In this document: positions 39,541 to 48,240 of the stretch, piece after piece | How the letters are laid out: each line of letters opens with the position of its first letter | Numbering within the stretch: the stretch's first letter is position 1 | IMG/VR virus record: IMGVR_UViG_3300030108_003177 | Location: 1 to 57,862 of that record | Length of the DNA: 57,862 nucleotides | Strand: one strand, 5' to 3' | Source of the DNA: a virus | The notes under the pieces: model-generated | The model's database searches: none | What the model was told of the DNA's origin: nothing | What the model saw: the letters and a program-made list of their open reading frames with translations, nothing else | Translations under genes and position numbers: made by a program

Positions 39541-42424
39541 CTATTTAGCAAAACAGCAAGCTTACAAAGAAGACCCAGAAGCATTTGCGGAAGGGCAATA
39601 TTTTGGTGCTTCTATGATGCCCGTATCAGGTGAAGCTATAGCGGCTTACGAGCTACCGGGTATTTTATCTCAGGCTAAAACTTTGATGCAAGATCCGAAC
39701 TACAAAAAGGCGTTGTTAGGTCTTGGCTTAGGTATATTAGGCACAGCTTCAGTTGCTCCGGGCATAGGTCCTGTGGCAAGATATGCCAAAAAAGGGATTG
39801 AAGATTTTATTCCTTATTTAGGTCCGCAAACAGCTGCTGACGGTGTAGACACTTCTATCTTGATGGCAGGGTTTGGCAAAGATCCAACAAGATTTACCCC
39901 TGGAAAAGTTCCTGATATAGAAAAAGCAAGAGAGCTGGGACAAGAAGAGCTGTTCCCATCAGCTGTAAAAAAAGAAGATGACGTAGAGGATCTTATTTAC
40001 GCCACAAAAGATGTTAAAGGTGAAAAAGCTGAAGATGTATTTACTTTTGGTCCGGGAAGCTTATTTGATCCGAAAGAGAAAAAAGGACGTAAGCTTTTGA
40101 TTATATCCTGTAGTGAAACAAAATGCCCTGATGATAAAAATATGAAAGCGATAGATAGATATCTGGGACCTGTCTTCCAAACGCTTAAAGCTCAAGGTGT
40201 TCCAGAAAATGTAGATGTCGCTATTATGTCCGCGAAACACGGACTTATAAGATCGAATACCCCATTGAAAAACTATAATGAGAAAATGACTAAAGCAAAA
40301 GCTCAGGCATTTAAAAACGATCCTGATCAATTAAACAGGATTAGAAATACCATGATGGGGTACGACAAGGTTATTGTGCAGGGCGGCGAAGACTATAAGG
40401 ATGTTCTAAGAACAGCTGCTGGAGATCTGAAGATTAATGAGATACCGGGTGGCAGGGGCATAGGCGATCAACGAGAATTTGTTATGGACGCTATTAATCC
40501 TTTTAGAAAAATTAAAACACCGGTTTATCATTTTACTTTAAATCCAGGTTTTACGAAATTTGATAAATCAAAGCAAGCTTTGTATGATTTTGGACCTCAT
40601 GTATCTTCTACTCCAAAAGGAGCTCAAGATCGTTTTGTAAGTCAAGTTGGAGGCGTAACCACAAAAGAGGGAGAGTTAATTGTTAAAACAGATTCAGATT
40701 TAAAAGGCGGTTCAATCCCTTTAAAAGCTAATTTGACTAGACCTTTTAATAATCCAAACACTAAAAAACCTTTTACTGAAGGTGAACTTATGGACTATAA
40801 GGTTGAAAGGCTAAAAAAAATATTAGGAGATAATTTTACTAAAGATGATTTGTTATTAGAAACAGACAACTTTAGCGTGACAGAAATTAGAAACGCTATT
40901 GATAAAGTTTCTAAAGATTTAGCAGATAAAGGTTTTACCCATGTTCCTTATGTCAATGAGTTTGAAGATAAAGGTCAGTTATCTTTTGAGATGTTAATAG
41001 ACCGACCCAAAGGCAAGCCTAAGGTTTTGCAGGGAACCTTTGCTAAGAAAGACCCTGAAGCTTTTGACGATCCAGACTTTATGATGAAAGCAGGCGGCGT
41101 GGTTGAAATGAAAGACAAGGCAATCAATATGAACCGCGGCCCACGGGGCATAGGACCTTTTGCACAGTATCTTGAAACTGGAGGTGAGGTTCAGCCAGAA
41201 AGAAATATATTTGAAGAGCAAGCTCCAAAAATAGTCCCTGCCAAGACAGAGGCAGAGGCTCTATCAGAACTTGCTGACCAGGAAATGGGTTTAGAATTAA
41301 TTAACAGGGTAGGCTTTGATCCACTGGCTTACAAAATGATGCAAGCTGGTTTGAGAGATAACAGAACTTTGTCTGATTTTCTGACAATATATCCAACAGT
41401 AACGGACGATATGACCGAAAAACAAAGAAAAGATGCTTTAACAGAACAGATAAGAGGCCTCGGACTTGCTCAAGGTATGTATTTCCCTTTGGATAATATG
41501 GTAGTAGTAGCCCCAATGAACGTAGCAGATGATTATTTTCAAAGTCCTACCGACATGATAATTATGCACGAAATTTTACACAAGGGGGCAGAGACTTTAA
41601 AAAAAGATCCTAACGTAAATATAAAAACTTTGAGAGAAAAGTTAGACACAGATGACTATGCAAACATAGGTGATGATACAAAACCGGGTCGTGCTGAACA
41701 TAGATACATTCAAGCTATAGTTAACAAAGCTTATGTAGATGATATGCTAACACAGTCTTCAATTTACGCTAACAGAGCTATTAATAAGGCTCGAAAAATT
41801 TTAAATGATCCAAAATCTGATGATTTTAAAAAAGAGCTTGCTGAAGATGCCATAAAATTTGAATCCAAATATGTAGAAAGAAATCAAAAAAGAGCTTTAT
41901 TAAAAGAAATTAGACGATCTACAGACTTCTATATGGAGCAATCAGGTAAAAATAAATTTAAACAAGCAATGAATAAAATGTATCCGAACAAAGGTTTATT
42001 TGATGAAGATGCAGAGGATGTAGAAAATAATTTTACATTAAAAGAATTAAAACAAATATTTAATTTACTTAACACTACGATGTTAGACCAACCAGGCACT
42101 AAAGAATTTGCTTTAGAAATGTCAAAGTCAGCTCCAGCAGGAGCATCGATCAAAGGTTATTCAGATCTTTTTCCTACTCAGTTTGCAGATCCAACCAAAC
42201 CTTATTTCAATGAACGACGAAAAAGAACATATGAATTAGAAGGAATTGATGACCCAAGCTATATTGAGGTTATGAGTGCAAGAAGTAAATATTTAGAAAA
42301 AATGAGAGAAGATAGAAAAAAACAAAATAAGGCTAAAGGCGGCGTGGTTGAAATGAAAGATAAAGCTGTTAATATGTACAGAGGTACACGAGGTATTGAA
42401 CCTTTTGTTAAATATATGGTATAG
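39533..42424 (+). CDS. Polyvalent-like multidomain protein (YaaA/DUF6884-like, ART-like, HExxH peptidase)
   Basis: 963 aa. Residues 58-80 are a hydrophobic Gly-rich segment. Residues 186-292 resemble DUF6884/YaaA-type domains (LLIISCSETKCP at 188, AIMSAKHGLI at 230, PLKNYNEK at 244). Residues 328-490 look like the ADP-ribosyltransferase-type domain of polyvalent proteins (TPVYHFTLNPGFTKFD at 329, FGPHVSSTPKGAQDRF at 353). Residues 640-760 contain the zincin motif HEILH (679-683) with E722 as a likely third ligand. The peptide GGVVEMKDKA occurs at 521 and again near the C-terminus. Polyvalent proteins are known to enter the host with phage DNA and counter defences. The domain calls are by eye. 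Confidence 0.6.
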   Translation: MTSYLAKQQAYKEDPEAFAEGQYFGASMMPVSGEAIAAYELPGILSQAKTLMQDPNYKKALLGLGLGILGTASVAPGIGPVARYAKKGIEDFIPYLGPQTAADGVDTSILMAGFGKDPTRFTPGKVPDIEKARELGQEELFPSAVKKEDDVEDLIYATKDVKGEKAEDVFTFGPGSLFDPKEKKGRKLLIISCSETKCPDDKNMKAIDRYLGPVFQTLKAQGVPENVDVAIMSAKHGLIRSNTPLKNYNEKMTKAKAQAFKNDPDQLNRIRNTMMGYDKVIVQGGEDYKDVLRTAAGDLKINEIPGGRGIGDQREFVMDAINPFRKIKTPVYHFTLNPGFTKFDKSKQALYDFGPHVSSTPKGAQDRFVSQVGGVTTKEGELIVKTDSDLKGGSIPLKANLTRPFNNPNTKKPFTEGELMDYKVERLKKILGDNFTKDDLLLETDNFSVTEIRNAIDKVSKDLADKGFTHVPYVNEFEDKGQLSFEMLIDRPKGKPKVLQGTFAKKDPEAFDDPDFMMKAGGVVEMKDKAINMNRGPRGIGPFAQYLETGGEVQPERNIFEEQAPKIVPAKTEAEALSELADQEMGLELINRVGFDPLAYKMMQAGLRDNRTLSDFLTIYPTVTDDMTEKQRKDALTEQIRGLGLAQGMYFPLDNMVVVAPMNVADDYFQSPTDMIIMHEILHKGAETLKKDPNVNIKTLREKLDTDDYANIGDDTKPGRAEHRYIQAIVNKAYVDDMLTQSSIYANRAINKARKILNDPKSDDFKKELAEDAIKFESKYVERNQKRALLKEIRRSTDFYMEQSGKNKFKQAMNKMYPNKGLFDEDAEDVENNFTLKELKQIFNLLNTTMLDQPGTKEFALEMSKSAPAGASIKGYSDLFPTQFADPTKPYFNERRKRTYELEGIDDPSYIEVMSARSKYLEKMREDRKKQNKAKGGVVEMKDKAVNMYRGTRGIEPFVKYMV

Positions 42425-42443
42425 TTCTCGGAAGGAGACTTAG

Positions 42444-44849
42444 ATGGCAGAAAAACCAAGCATGGTGGACAAAGTTCCAACTCAACTCGATGAACAAGAA
42501 CTTAAAGCTGAAATGGATATTGAAATACCTGAGGGTATGGATATTAACGAAATGCCGGACAATGTAGAGATTGTGGAAGAAGAGGACGGTAGTGTAGTTG
42601 TTGATTTTGATCCTCGTGAAGATAAAGGCATGGACGGTGATTTTTATGCAAACTTAGCAGAAGATATGTCGGATGATGAGCTTGGTCGTTTGTCAGGTGA
42701 GTTGAGCGGAGAGTTTGAGGAAAACAAAAACAGCAGACAGGAGTGGGAAGATGCCTTTGCCAATGGTCTTGAATTACTTGGATTTAGCTACGAAGAAAGA
42801 GCACAGCCCTTTAGGGGTGCCAGCGGAGTTACGCACCCATTACTTGCAGAGTCCGCTACACAGTTCCAAGCACAAGCTTTCAATGAGCTCCTTCCACCGG
42901 GCGGTCCAGTTAGAACTCTTGTTATGGGAACAAGCACACCAGAAAAAGAAGATCAGGCCCAAAGAGTAAAAGAATTTATGAACTATTACATAACTTCGGT
43001 TATGGAGGAGTATACTCCTGAATTCGACCAAATGTTATTCTATTTGCCACTTGCAGGATCTACATTTAAAAAAGTTTACTATGATGAGAACTTAGATAGA
43101 GCTGTAAGTAAGTTTATACCAGCTGAGGATCTAGTTGTGCCATATAGTACATCTGATCTAGAGACCTGTCCTAATATCACTCATGTTGTAAAAATGAGCC
43201 TAAATGACCTTAGAAAGAGACAATTATCGGGTTTCTACAGGGACATACCTGTCATTCCGGCACAGGGCGAAGGATCAGCCTTAAAAGATGAGTTAGAACG
43301 TATAGACGGTATGTATGCCTCTAACGTCGATTATGACTGTACTTTACTTGAGTGTCATGTGGACTTAGATCTTGAAGGTTTTGAAGAAAAAGATGATGAC
43401 GGTGAATCTACAGGCATTAAAGTCCCTTATGTAGTCACTATATCGCAGGACAACGGACAAATACTATCAATACGCAGGAATTACAAAGAAGACGATGCGA
43501 AAAAGAAAAAGATACAATATTTTGTACATTACAAGTTTTTACCGGGGTTTGGGTTCTACGGATTAGGGTTGATACATACCATAGGCGGACTATCAAGAAC
43601 AGCAACAGCTGCACTAAGACAGTTGATTGATGCAGGTACGCTATCGAACTTACCAGCAGGTTTTAAGGCCCGCGGCCTACGGATCAGGGATGATGACGAG
43701 CCTTTACAGCCCGGAGAGTTTAGAGACGTCGATGCACCCGGCGGAGATATTAAAGCCAGTCTTATGTCTTTACCGTTCAAGGGTCCAGACCAGACATTGA
43801 TGGCACTTTTAGGCTTTGTAGTTGACGCTGGACGGCGATTCGCAACGATTACAGATATGAAAGTGGGTGATGGTAATCAGCAGGCGGCGGTCGGTACTAC
43901 GATTGCTATGTTGGAACAAGGCTCACGGGTCATGTCAGCTGTGCACAAAAGACTGCATTATGCAATGAGGTTAGAGTTTAAATTACTCTCTAACGTCATG
44001 TCTGAGTTTTTACCAGACAGTTATCCTTATACGATTGCTGGTGTAGACAGCTCTGTTAAGTCAGAGGACTTTGATGAGAGAGTAGACGTACTACCTGTAT
44101 CTAATCCTAACATTTTTTCACAGGCACAGAGGATAGCATTGGCACAGACTAAGATGCAAATGGCTACAGCGGCACCAGAAATGCACAATATGTATGAAGT
44201 GTTTAGAGATATGTACGAGGCGTTGGGTGTAAGAGATATAGACAGAATACTGAAAAGAACACCTGAGCCAGAGGCAGAGCCAAAAGATCCTGCTTCAGAA
44301 AACATAGATGCATTAGATATGTTGCCTATGGTGGCATTTGAGGGTCAAGATCATGAGGCACACATTATGTCTCATATGGTTTTTGGATCAACACCGCTTG
44401 TAGCTGGTACACCGCAGATTGCTGTGTCTTTACAGAAGCATATAATGGATCATGTAAGAATTAGTGCAAGAGAGAAAGCAGCTGTAGAAATGATACAAAG
44501 CAGTGGTGGTCAGGCGTTGTCAGAAGAGCAGATGCTTGATGTAGAAGCTAGGACAGCACAATATGTTGCAGAGGGCATGACAGCCCTGAAGCAGTTAAGT
44601 GCTCAGTTATCAGCACCAGGCCCTGATCCGTTAGTACAATTAAAAGAAAAAGAGCTACAGGTTAGAGCACAAGCTGAAGAAAACGATGCACAGATTGATG
44701 CAGCTAAACTAGGTCTTGAACAGCAGAAGGTACAGCAAAGAAGCGATCAGTTTGATAAGAGACTTGAGAGTCAAGAAAGACAGACTGCGGCAAGAATAAA
44801 TGCGGCTCAACAGCGTGAAATGATGAAACAACAAAAAGGAGGTCAGTAA
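42444..44849 (+). CDS. P22-like portal protein
   Basis: 801 aa. After an acidic disordered 60 residues, the sequence has the pattern of P22-type portals: ELLGFSYEERAQPFRGASGV (about 110), HPLLAESATQFQAQAFNELL, LPLAGSTFKKVYYDE, FLPGFGFYGLGLIHTIGGLS and VGTTIAMLEQGSRVMSAVHK. The C-terminal 130 residues are a helical, Gln/Glu-rich coiled coil (barrel-like). It forms the DNA gate at one capsid vertex and contacts TerL and the adaptors. AAGGAG precedes the start. Length fits the family (P22 gp1 725 aa). Confidence 0.9.
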   Translation: MAEKPSMVDKVPTQLDEQELKAEMDIEIPEGMDINEMPDNVEIVEEEDGSVVVDFDPREDKGMDGDFYANLAEDMSDDELGRLSGELSGEFEENKNSRQEWEDAFANGLELLGFSYEERAQPFRGASGVTHPLLAESATQFQAQAFNELLPPGGPVRTLVMGTSTPEKEDQAQRVKEFMNYYITSVMEEYTPEFDQMLFYLPLAGSTFKKVYYDENLDRAVSKFIPAEDLVVPYSTSDLETCPNITHVVKMSLNDLRKRQLSGFYRDIPVIPAQGEGSALKDELERIDGMYASNVDYDCTLLECHVDLDLEGFEEKDDDGESTGIKVPYVVTISQDNGQILSIRRNYKEDDAKKKKIQYFVHYKFLPGFGFYGLGLIHTIGGLSRTATAALRQLIDAGTLSNLPAGFKARGLRIRDDDEPLQPGEFRDVDAPGGDIKASLMSLPFKGPDQTLMALLGFVVDAGRRFATITDMKVGDGNQQAAVGTTIAMLEQGSRVMSAVHKRLHYAMRLEFKLLSNVMSEFLPDSYPYTIAGVDSSVKSEDFDERVDVLPVSNPNIFSQAQRIALAQTKMQMATAAPEMHNMYEVFRDMYEALGVRDIDRILKRTPEPEAEPKDPASENIDALDMLPMVAFEGQDHEAHIMSHMVFGSTPLVAGTPQIAVSLQKHIMDHVRISAREKAAVEMIQSSGGQALSEEQMLDVEARTAQYVAEGMTALKQLSAQLSAPGPDPLVQLKEKELQVRAQAEENDAQIDAAKLGLEQQKVQQRSDQFDKRLESQERQTAARINAAQQREMMKQQKGGQ

Positions 44850-45142
44850 TGAGCGACAAAGCAAAAAATAGGGCTAAACAAAAAAGTAAAACCAGAACAG
44901 GTTTTCAAGAGCAACAAAAAATGTATGATGCTAAAACAGGCGAAGAAATAACGAACTATGCAAAAAGTTTTGATGAGGTAGAAAAAGAAGAAAGAAGATT
45001 AAAAAGACTTAGAGGAAAAGGTGTGGCTAGAGCAGACAGCAAAAAACCTTTTACAGGTAAATATGACACAAGTCCTTATAACAAACCTTTAGAAAAAAAA
45101 TTTGGTGGGGTAATTAATACAACAGTCGTAAGGGGATATTAA
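44849..45142 (+). CDS. Small basic virion-region protein
   Basis: 97 aa, Lys/Arg/Gln-rich (MSDKAKNRAKQKSKTRTGFQ), with C-terminal KKFGGVINTTVVRGY, one of the GG peptides shared by several virion genes. Starts on the last base of the portal gene. Possibly a DNA- or scaffold-binding head protein. No family recognised. Confidence 0.5.
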   Translation: MSDKAKNRAKQKSKTRTGFQEQQKMYDAKTGEEITNYAKSFDEVEKEERRLKRLRGKGVARADSKKPFTGKYDTSPYNKPLEKKFGGVINTTVVRGY

Positions 45143-45143
45143 T

Positions 45144-45353
45144 ATGGCAAAAGAAAGTGATAAAAGAACCGAAAAAGATTTGAGAGAAGAGTTTTTTGAT
45201 GGTCCAGCCTCAGATATTATGAGCTTTGAACAGTTTCTCATACAACAAGGTAGAGGTGATCTTGTTAAACCAATAGGTAAAGAAGCTGGCGGCGTCGTTG
45301 GCGGGTATGAGCTAGTGAAAGGTGATCCAAACTATTACAAAGATTTATTATGA
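45144..45353 (+). CDS. Small virion-region protein
   Basis: 69 aa, with acidic helical ESDKRTEKDLREEFFDGPAS, IMSFEQFLIQQGRGDLVKP, then EAGGVVGGYELVKGDPNYYK with the GG peptide. Starts one base after its neighbour. Function unknown. Confidence 0.5.
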   Translation: MAKESDKRTEKDLREEFFDGPASDIMSFEQFLIQQGRGDLVKPIGKEAGGVVGGYELVKGDPNYYKDLL

Positions 45354-45427
45354 GTAATGAAGAGTGGGTTTATCTTATTCTTGGGTTTTGGAGCTATAGC
45401 TTTTTAGCAGGGTTTTATTTTGGTTAG
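45350..45427 (+). CDS. 25-aa membrane peptide
   Basis: MSNEEWVYLILGFWSYSFLA then GFYFG: one hydrophobic helix after a short acidic start. It is coupled by ATGA to the upstream stop and overlaps the next start by eight bases. The tight coupling and membrane character make translation plausible. It may be a small lysis or membrane-targeting peptide beside the holin-like genes. Confidence 0.45.
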   Translation: MSNEEWVYLILGFWSYSFLAGFYFG

Positions 45428-45746
45428 TAGACAAAAAAAACTACAAAAACAATCAATCTATGCTGAATATGATGAAGATGGTGATGGTATAGTCTCTGAC
45501 GAGGAGCTAAGTCATGTTGCCGATATCAAAAAACTTGAACACGATCTTAGGAAGCAGAGAGCACAAAGGCGGATGGCAACTGCCAGTCTGGTTGCTATGG
45601 CTACTTTTACTGCTGCAATGTTCTTTGTCGATCTCGAAAGAGTTAAAGCACTTGCCGATATTAGTAATCTTTTCTACCTCACTGGTGGTGGGATTGTGTC
45701 TGTATATATGGGTGCATCGGCTATAATGAATAGAAACGGAAAATGA
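45420..45746 (+). CDS. EF-hand plus two-helix membrane protein (holin-like)
   Basis: 108 aa from a TTG start inside the upstream overlap. Residues 18-29 form a canonical EF-hand loop, DEDGDGIVSDEE (D18, D20, D22, G23, E29), flanked by charged helices. Two hydrophobic helices follow (SLVAMATFTAAMFFV, LFYLTGGGIVSVYMGAS). Such a protein could insert in the inner membrane with a calcium-binding N-terminus. The holin role is inferred from topology and from the second holin-like gene at 45931. The rare start is the best available. Confidence 0.6.
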   Translation: MVSRQKKLQKQSIYAEYDEDGDGIVSDEELSHVADIKKLEHDLRKQRAQRRMATASLVAMATFTAAMFFVDLERVKALADISNLFYLTGGGIVSVYMGASAIMNRNGK

Positions 45747-45937
45747 AGCCTGCCTTTTTGCTCATGTGTTATTTGGCGGGTAATCCAGCGGGCACCTTGC
45801 ATTTTCAGTCAGTCAAGACAGCAGACTATTTTAAATCCTATCTTGATAACCAGACTGTAAGGATTGGTGATGACACGAAGAAATACGATTGTTTCGTAAA
45901 GTTGGTAAAAGTAAACAAAGAAATGAGGTTATGGTGA
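45743..45937 (+). CDS. Small protein with hydrophobic start
   Basis: 64 aa. MKPAFLLMCYLAGNPAGTLH resembles a signal or membrane segment. The remainder is mixed, with YDCFVKLVKVNKE. Its general build is like 23472..23672. ATGA-coupled to the EF-hand gene. Unknown function, perhaps lysis-related by position. Confidence 0.4.
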   Translation: MKPAFLLMCYLAGNPAGTLHFQSVKTADYFKSYLDNQTVRIGDDTKKYDCFVKLVKVNKEMRLW

Positions 45938-46341
45938 TACAAGCATTAATAGGTCCAGCAACTAAGTTGTTAGGAAAATTTATAGAGGATAAAGATCAAA
46001 AAAACAAATTGGCACATGACTTGGCAACGCTTGCCTCCCGTCATGCTCAGGAGCTGGCCAAAGGTCAGATAGCCGCCAATACAGAACAGGCAAAGCACCC
46101 TAGTTTATTTGTAGCTGGGGCACGCCCGGCCATAATGTGGATCTGTGCTCTCGGCCTCCTAACTCAATTTTTTATCATGCCCATTGCTGAATGGGCAACA
46201 GCAATATGGATGCCTGAGATTAGTTTGCCAAAACTTCAAACAGGGGAACTTATGACCTTAACTCTTTCATTATTAGGATTGGGTGGAATGAGATCCTATG
46301 AAAAGTCAAAAGGTGTAGCAAGGGAGAATATGAAAAAATGA
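45931..46341 (+). CDS. Three-helix holin-family protein
   Basis: 136 aa from ATG 45931 (MVIQALIGPATKLLGKFIED), preferred over 45889 because family members begin here and GAGG is close by. An amphipathic helical N-terminus is followed by GARPAIMWICALGLLTQFFI and a Pro-containing link. The end has LTLSLLGLGGMRSYEK, the signature of the holin 3TM-type phage family. It would form the membrane lesions that release the endolysin at 15831. Confidence 0.75.
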   Translation: MVIQALIGPATKLLGKFIEDKDQKNKLAHDLATLASRHAQELAKGQIAANTEQAKHPSLFVAGARPAIMWICALGLLTQFFIMPIAEWATAIWMPEISLPKLQTGELMTLTLSLLGLGGMRSYEKSKGVARENMKK

Positions 46342-46478
46342 GTTTATATAGAAACATACACGCAAAAAAGAAAAGAATTGCAGCTGGCAGTGGAGAACGT
46401 ATGCGAAAAAAAGGACAAAAAGGTGCACCAACTGCAAAAAACTTTAGACAAGCAAAAAAAACTGTGAGAAAGACATAA
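46338..46478 (+). CDS. Small very basic protein
   Basis: 46 aa, about 40 percent Lys/Arg (YRNIHAKKKRIAAGSGERMR). It overlaps the holin stop by four bases (ATGA). Similar short Lys-rich proteins that begin MSLY occur in other marine phages. Likely nucleic acid-binding, and related in style to the basic cluster at 51449..53353. Confidence 0.5.
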   Translation: MSLYRNIHAKKKRIAAGSGERMRKKGQKGAPTAKNFRQAKKTVRKT

Positions 46479-46522
46479 CGCAGGATTTATTTAGACATTT
46501 AAGAATACATACGGGTCATAGA

Positions 46523-46660
46523 ATGGAAACAATATTGTGTGAAAGATGTAAGGTTGCGATGAACAAAACAGAACTAGCTTATGTTTATCGTTGCCCTGTA
46601 TGTTTTACAGTTGTCGAAGAACCACCAAAAGATCAAACAATAGTTGAAGAACAAGACTAA
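46523..46660 (+). CDS. Small zinc-ribbon protein
   Basis: 45 aa. LCERCKVAMNKTELAYVYRC then CPVC: two CxxC pairs form a zinc ribbon, followed by an acidic tail. No ribosome site is evident, so the call is tentative. Unknown function. Confidence 0.4.
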   Translation: METILCERCKVAMNKTELAYVYRCPVCFTVVEEPPKDQTIVEEQD

Positions 46661-46715
46661 ATCTGTTACTGTGTATAAGAAGATATAAGACAAAGTAGGA
46701 AGTTATAAGTTAATT

Positions 46716-46919
46716 ATGTCAAAAAGTGAGATTTATCTTGCAGAAGCAGTTTTTCGTATTATAAATGAAAGAAAGAAACAAATTTCTGAGGCTTTGTTGT
46801 ACGACAGCGTAAAAAATATGGAGCAGTATCGACAGCTCATGGGTGAAAGAAAAGCTTTAGAGTATGTTGACGAGGAACTAAAAAGTTTACTGGACCGTCA
46901 GGAGAAAGACGATGAATGA
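46716..46919 (+). CDS. Small conserved helical head-region protein
   Basis: 67 aa. YLAEAVFRIINERKKQISEA and ALEYVDEELKSLLDRQEKDD are helices of a kind common before the capsid genes of marine phages. Two TATAAGA copies (46673 and 46683) lie upstream and may be part of a promoter. Eight-base overlap with groES. Confidence 0.5.
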   Translation: MSKSEIYLAEAVFRIINERKKQISEALLYDSVKNMEQYRQLMGERKALEYVDEELKSLLDRQEKDDE

Positions 46920-47325
46920 TACAGCATTAGACAAAATGTATGTAGAGCCCCAAGAAAGGGTCTTAGACCCGAGTTTAGCAGATCAGAGCCTAATAGACCG
47001 AATGCCAAGTCCAACCGGCTGGAGACTGCTTATTTTGCCTTACAGGGGCAAAGGAAAGACAGAGGGTGGTTTATACCTACCTGATAAGGTTGTAGAAGAT
47101 AATCAAATATCAACTCAAGTTGGTTTCGTACTTAAAATGGGTCCTATGGCTTACAAAGATCCAGAGAAGTTTCCAAGCGGGGCTTGGTGTGCAGAAAAAG
47201 ACTGGGTGATGTTTGCACGTTATGCAGGATCAAGGTTTAAAATAGACGGCGGTGAGGTGAGAATACTTAACGACGATGAGATTTTAGCTAAAATACAAGA
47301 ACCTGAAGATATTTTACATTTTTAA
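46912..47325 (+). CDS. groES: GroES-like co-chaperonin
   Basis: 137 aa. After a 30-residue N-terminal extension, SPTGWRLLILPYRGKGKTEG, then GLYLPDKVVEDN, corresponds to the GroES beta-barrel and mobile loop. FVLKMGPMAYKDP, DWVMFARYAGSRFKIDGGEV and LNDDEILAKI complete the fold. It would replace host GroES on GroEL to fold the capsid protein, as gp31 does in T4. It sits directly before scaffold and capsid genes, which supports that role. Confidence 0.8.
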   Translation: MNDTALDKMYVEPQERVLDPSLADQSLIDRMPSPTGWRLLILPYRGKGKTEGGLYLPDKVVEDNQISTQVGFVLKMGPMAYKDPEKFPSGAWCAEKDWVMFARYAGSRFKIDGGEVRILNDDEILAKIQEPEDILHF

Positions 47326-47334
47326 GAGGAAGAT

Positions 47335-48234
47335 ATGAACCAACCAAAAAAAGAAGAACAATTAGACTTAGAAATAGACCAGCAAGAGGAGGCTCAAGAT
47401 GTTGAAATCCCTGTCCAAGACGCGGCAGAAAATGCTGAAACTACAATTATACAAGAAGCTGACCCAGCTGAAGACCAGTTTGAAGAAGCTAAAAACAAAA
47501 CTGAAAAGCGTATTAACAGGCTTACTAAAAAAATGCGGGATCACGAAAAAAACGCAGATGAAGCCCTCAGGTTCGCCCAGCAAAAGGAAAAAGAAAACCA
47601 AGAGTTAAAAAATCGTCTTAACAAAATGGATACCAGTTATTTAAGTGAGTACACTGGTAGAGTAGATAGTCAAATGGCTCAAGCAGAAGCCACCCTTAAA
47701 GCAGCTATGGATTTAGGTGACACTGAAGCTGCTGTGGCCGCTCAAAAACAAATTAGTCAATTAGCAGTCCAAGCTGACAGAGCAAGTCAAGCAAGAGCGG
47801 CTCAAGAGAAAAAAGAAGAGCAGCTTAAAGCACAGCCGCAGGTGCAACCTCAGGCTCAACAACCTGTTGCTCCGCCCCCACCAGACCCAAAAGCTCAGGC
47901 TTGGGCAGAGCGTAACGATTGGTTTGGTAATGATAGTGCGATGACTTATGCTGCTTTTGGAATACATAAAGAATTAGTAGAACAAGATGGTATTGACCCA
48001 AAGACTGATGAATACTATACTGAATTAGATAAACGTATGAGCGAAGAGTTTCCTCATAAGTTTGCTAGTAAGACGCAAGGCAAAAAACTCGTCCAGAACG
48101 TAGCCTCCGCGTCAAGATCAAGTTCTGGACGTAGTAGTGGGAAGAAGTCTGTCAAGCTTACAGCAAGACAGGTTGCGTTAGCAAAAAAACTAGGCGTTCC
48201 TTTAGAAGAGTACGCAAAATATGTGAAGGAGTAA
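47335..48234 (+). CDS. Capsid assembly scaffolding protein
   Basis: 299 aa. An acidic N-terminus is followed by a long coiled coil (residues 45-160, KTEKRINRLTKKMRDHEKNA-like). A Gln/Pro linker and a globular C-terminus ending in KLTARQVALAKKLGVPLEEY are next, a helix-turn-helix end typical of scaffold proteins that bind capsid. It lies directly before the capsid genes and after groES. GAGG precedes the start. Confidence 0.75.
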   Translation: MNQPKKEEQLDLEIDQQEEAQDVEIPVQDAAENAETTIIQEADPAEDQFEEAKNKTEKRINRLTKKMRDHEKNADEALRFAQQKEKENQELKNRLNKMDTSYLSEYTGRVDSQMAQAEATLKAAMDLGDTEAAVAAQKQISQLAVQADRASQARAAQEKKEEQLKAQPQVQPQAQQPVAPPPPDPKAQAWAERNDWFGNDSAMTYAAFGIHKELVEQDGIDPKTDEYYTELDKRMSEEFPHKFASKTQGKKLVQNVASASRSSSGRSSGKKSVKLTARQVALAKKLGVPLEEYAKYVKE

Positions 48235-48240
48235 TTGATT

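Noticed and set aside
46479-46522. Possible gene or RNA between the two small genes
   Set aside because: Only 44 bases, with no start, stem or promoter pattern.
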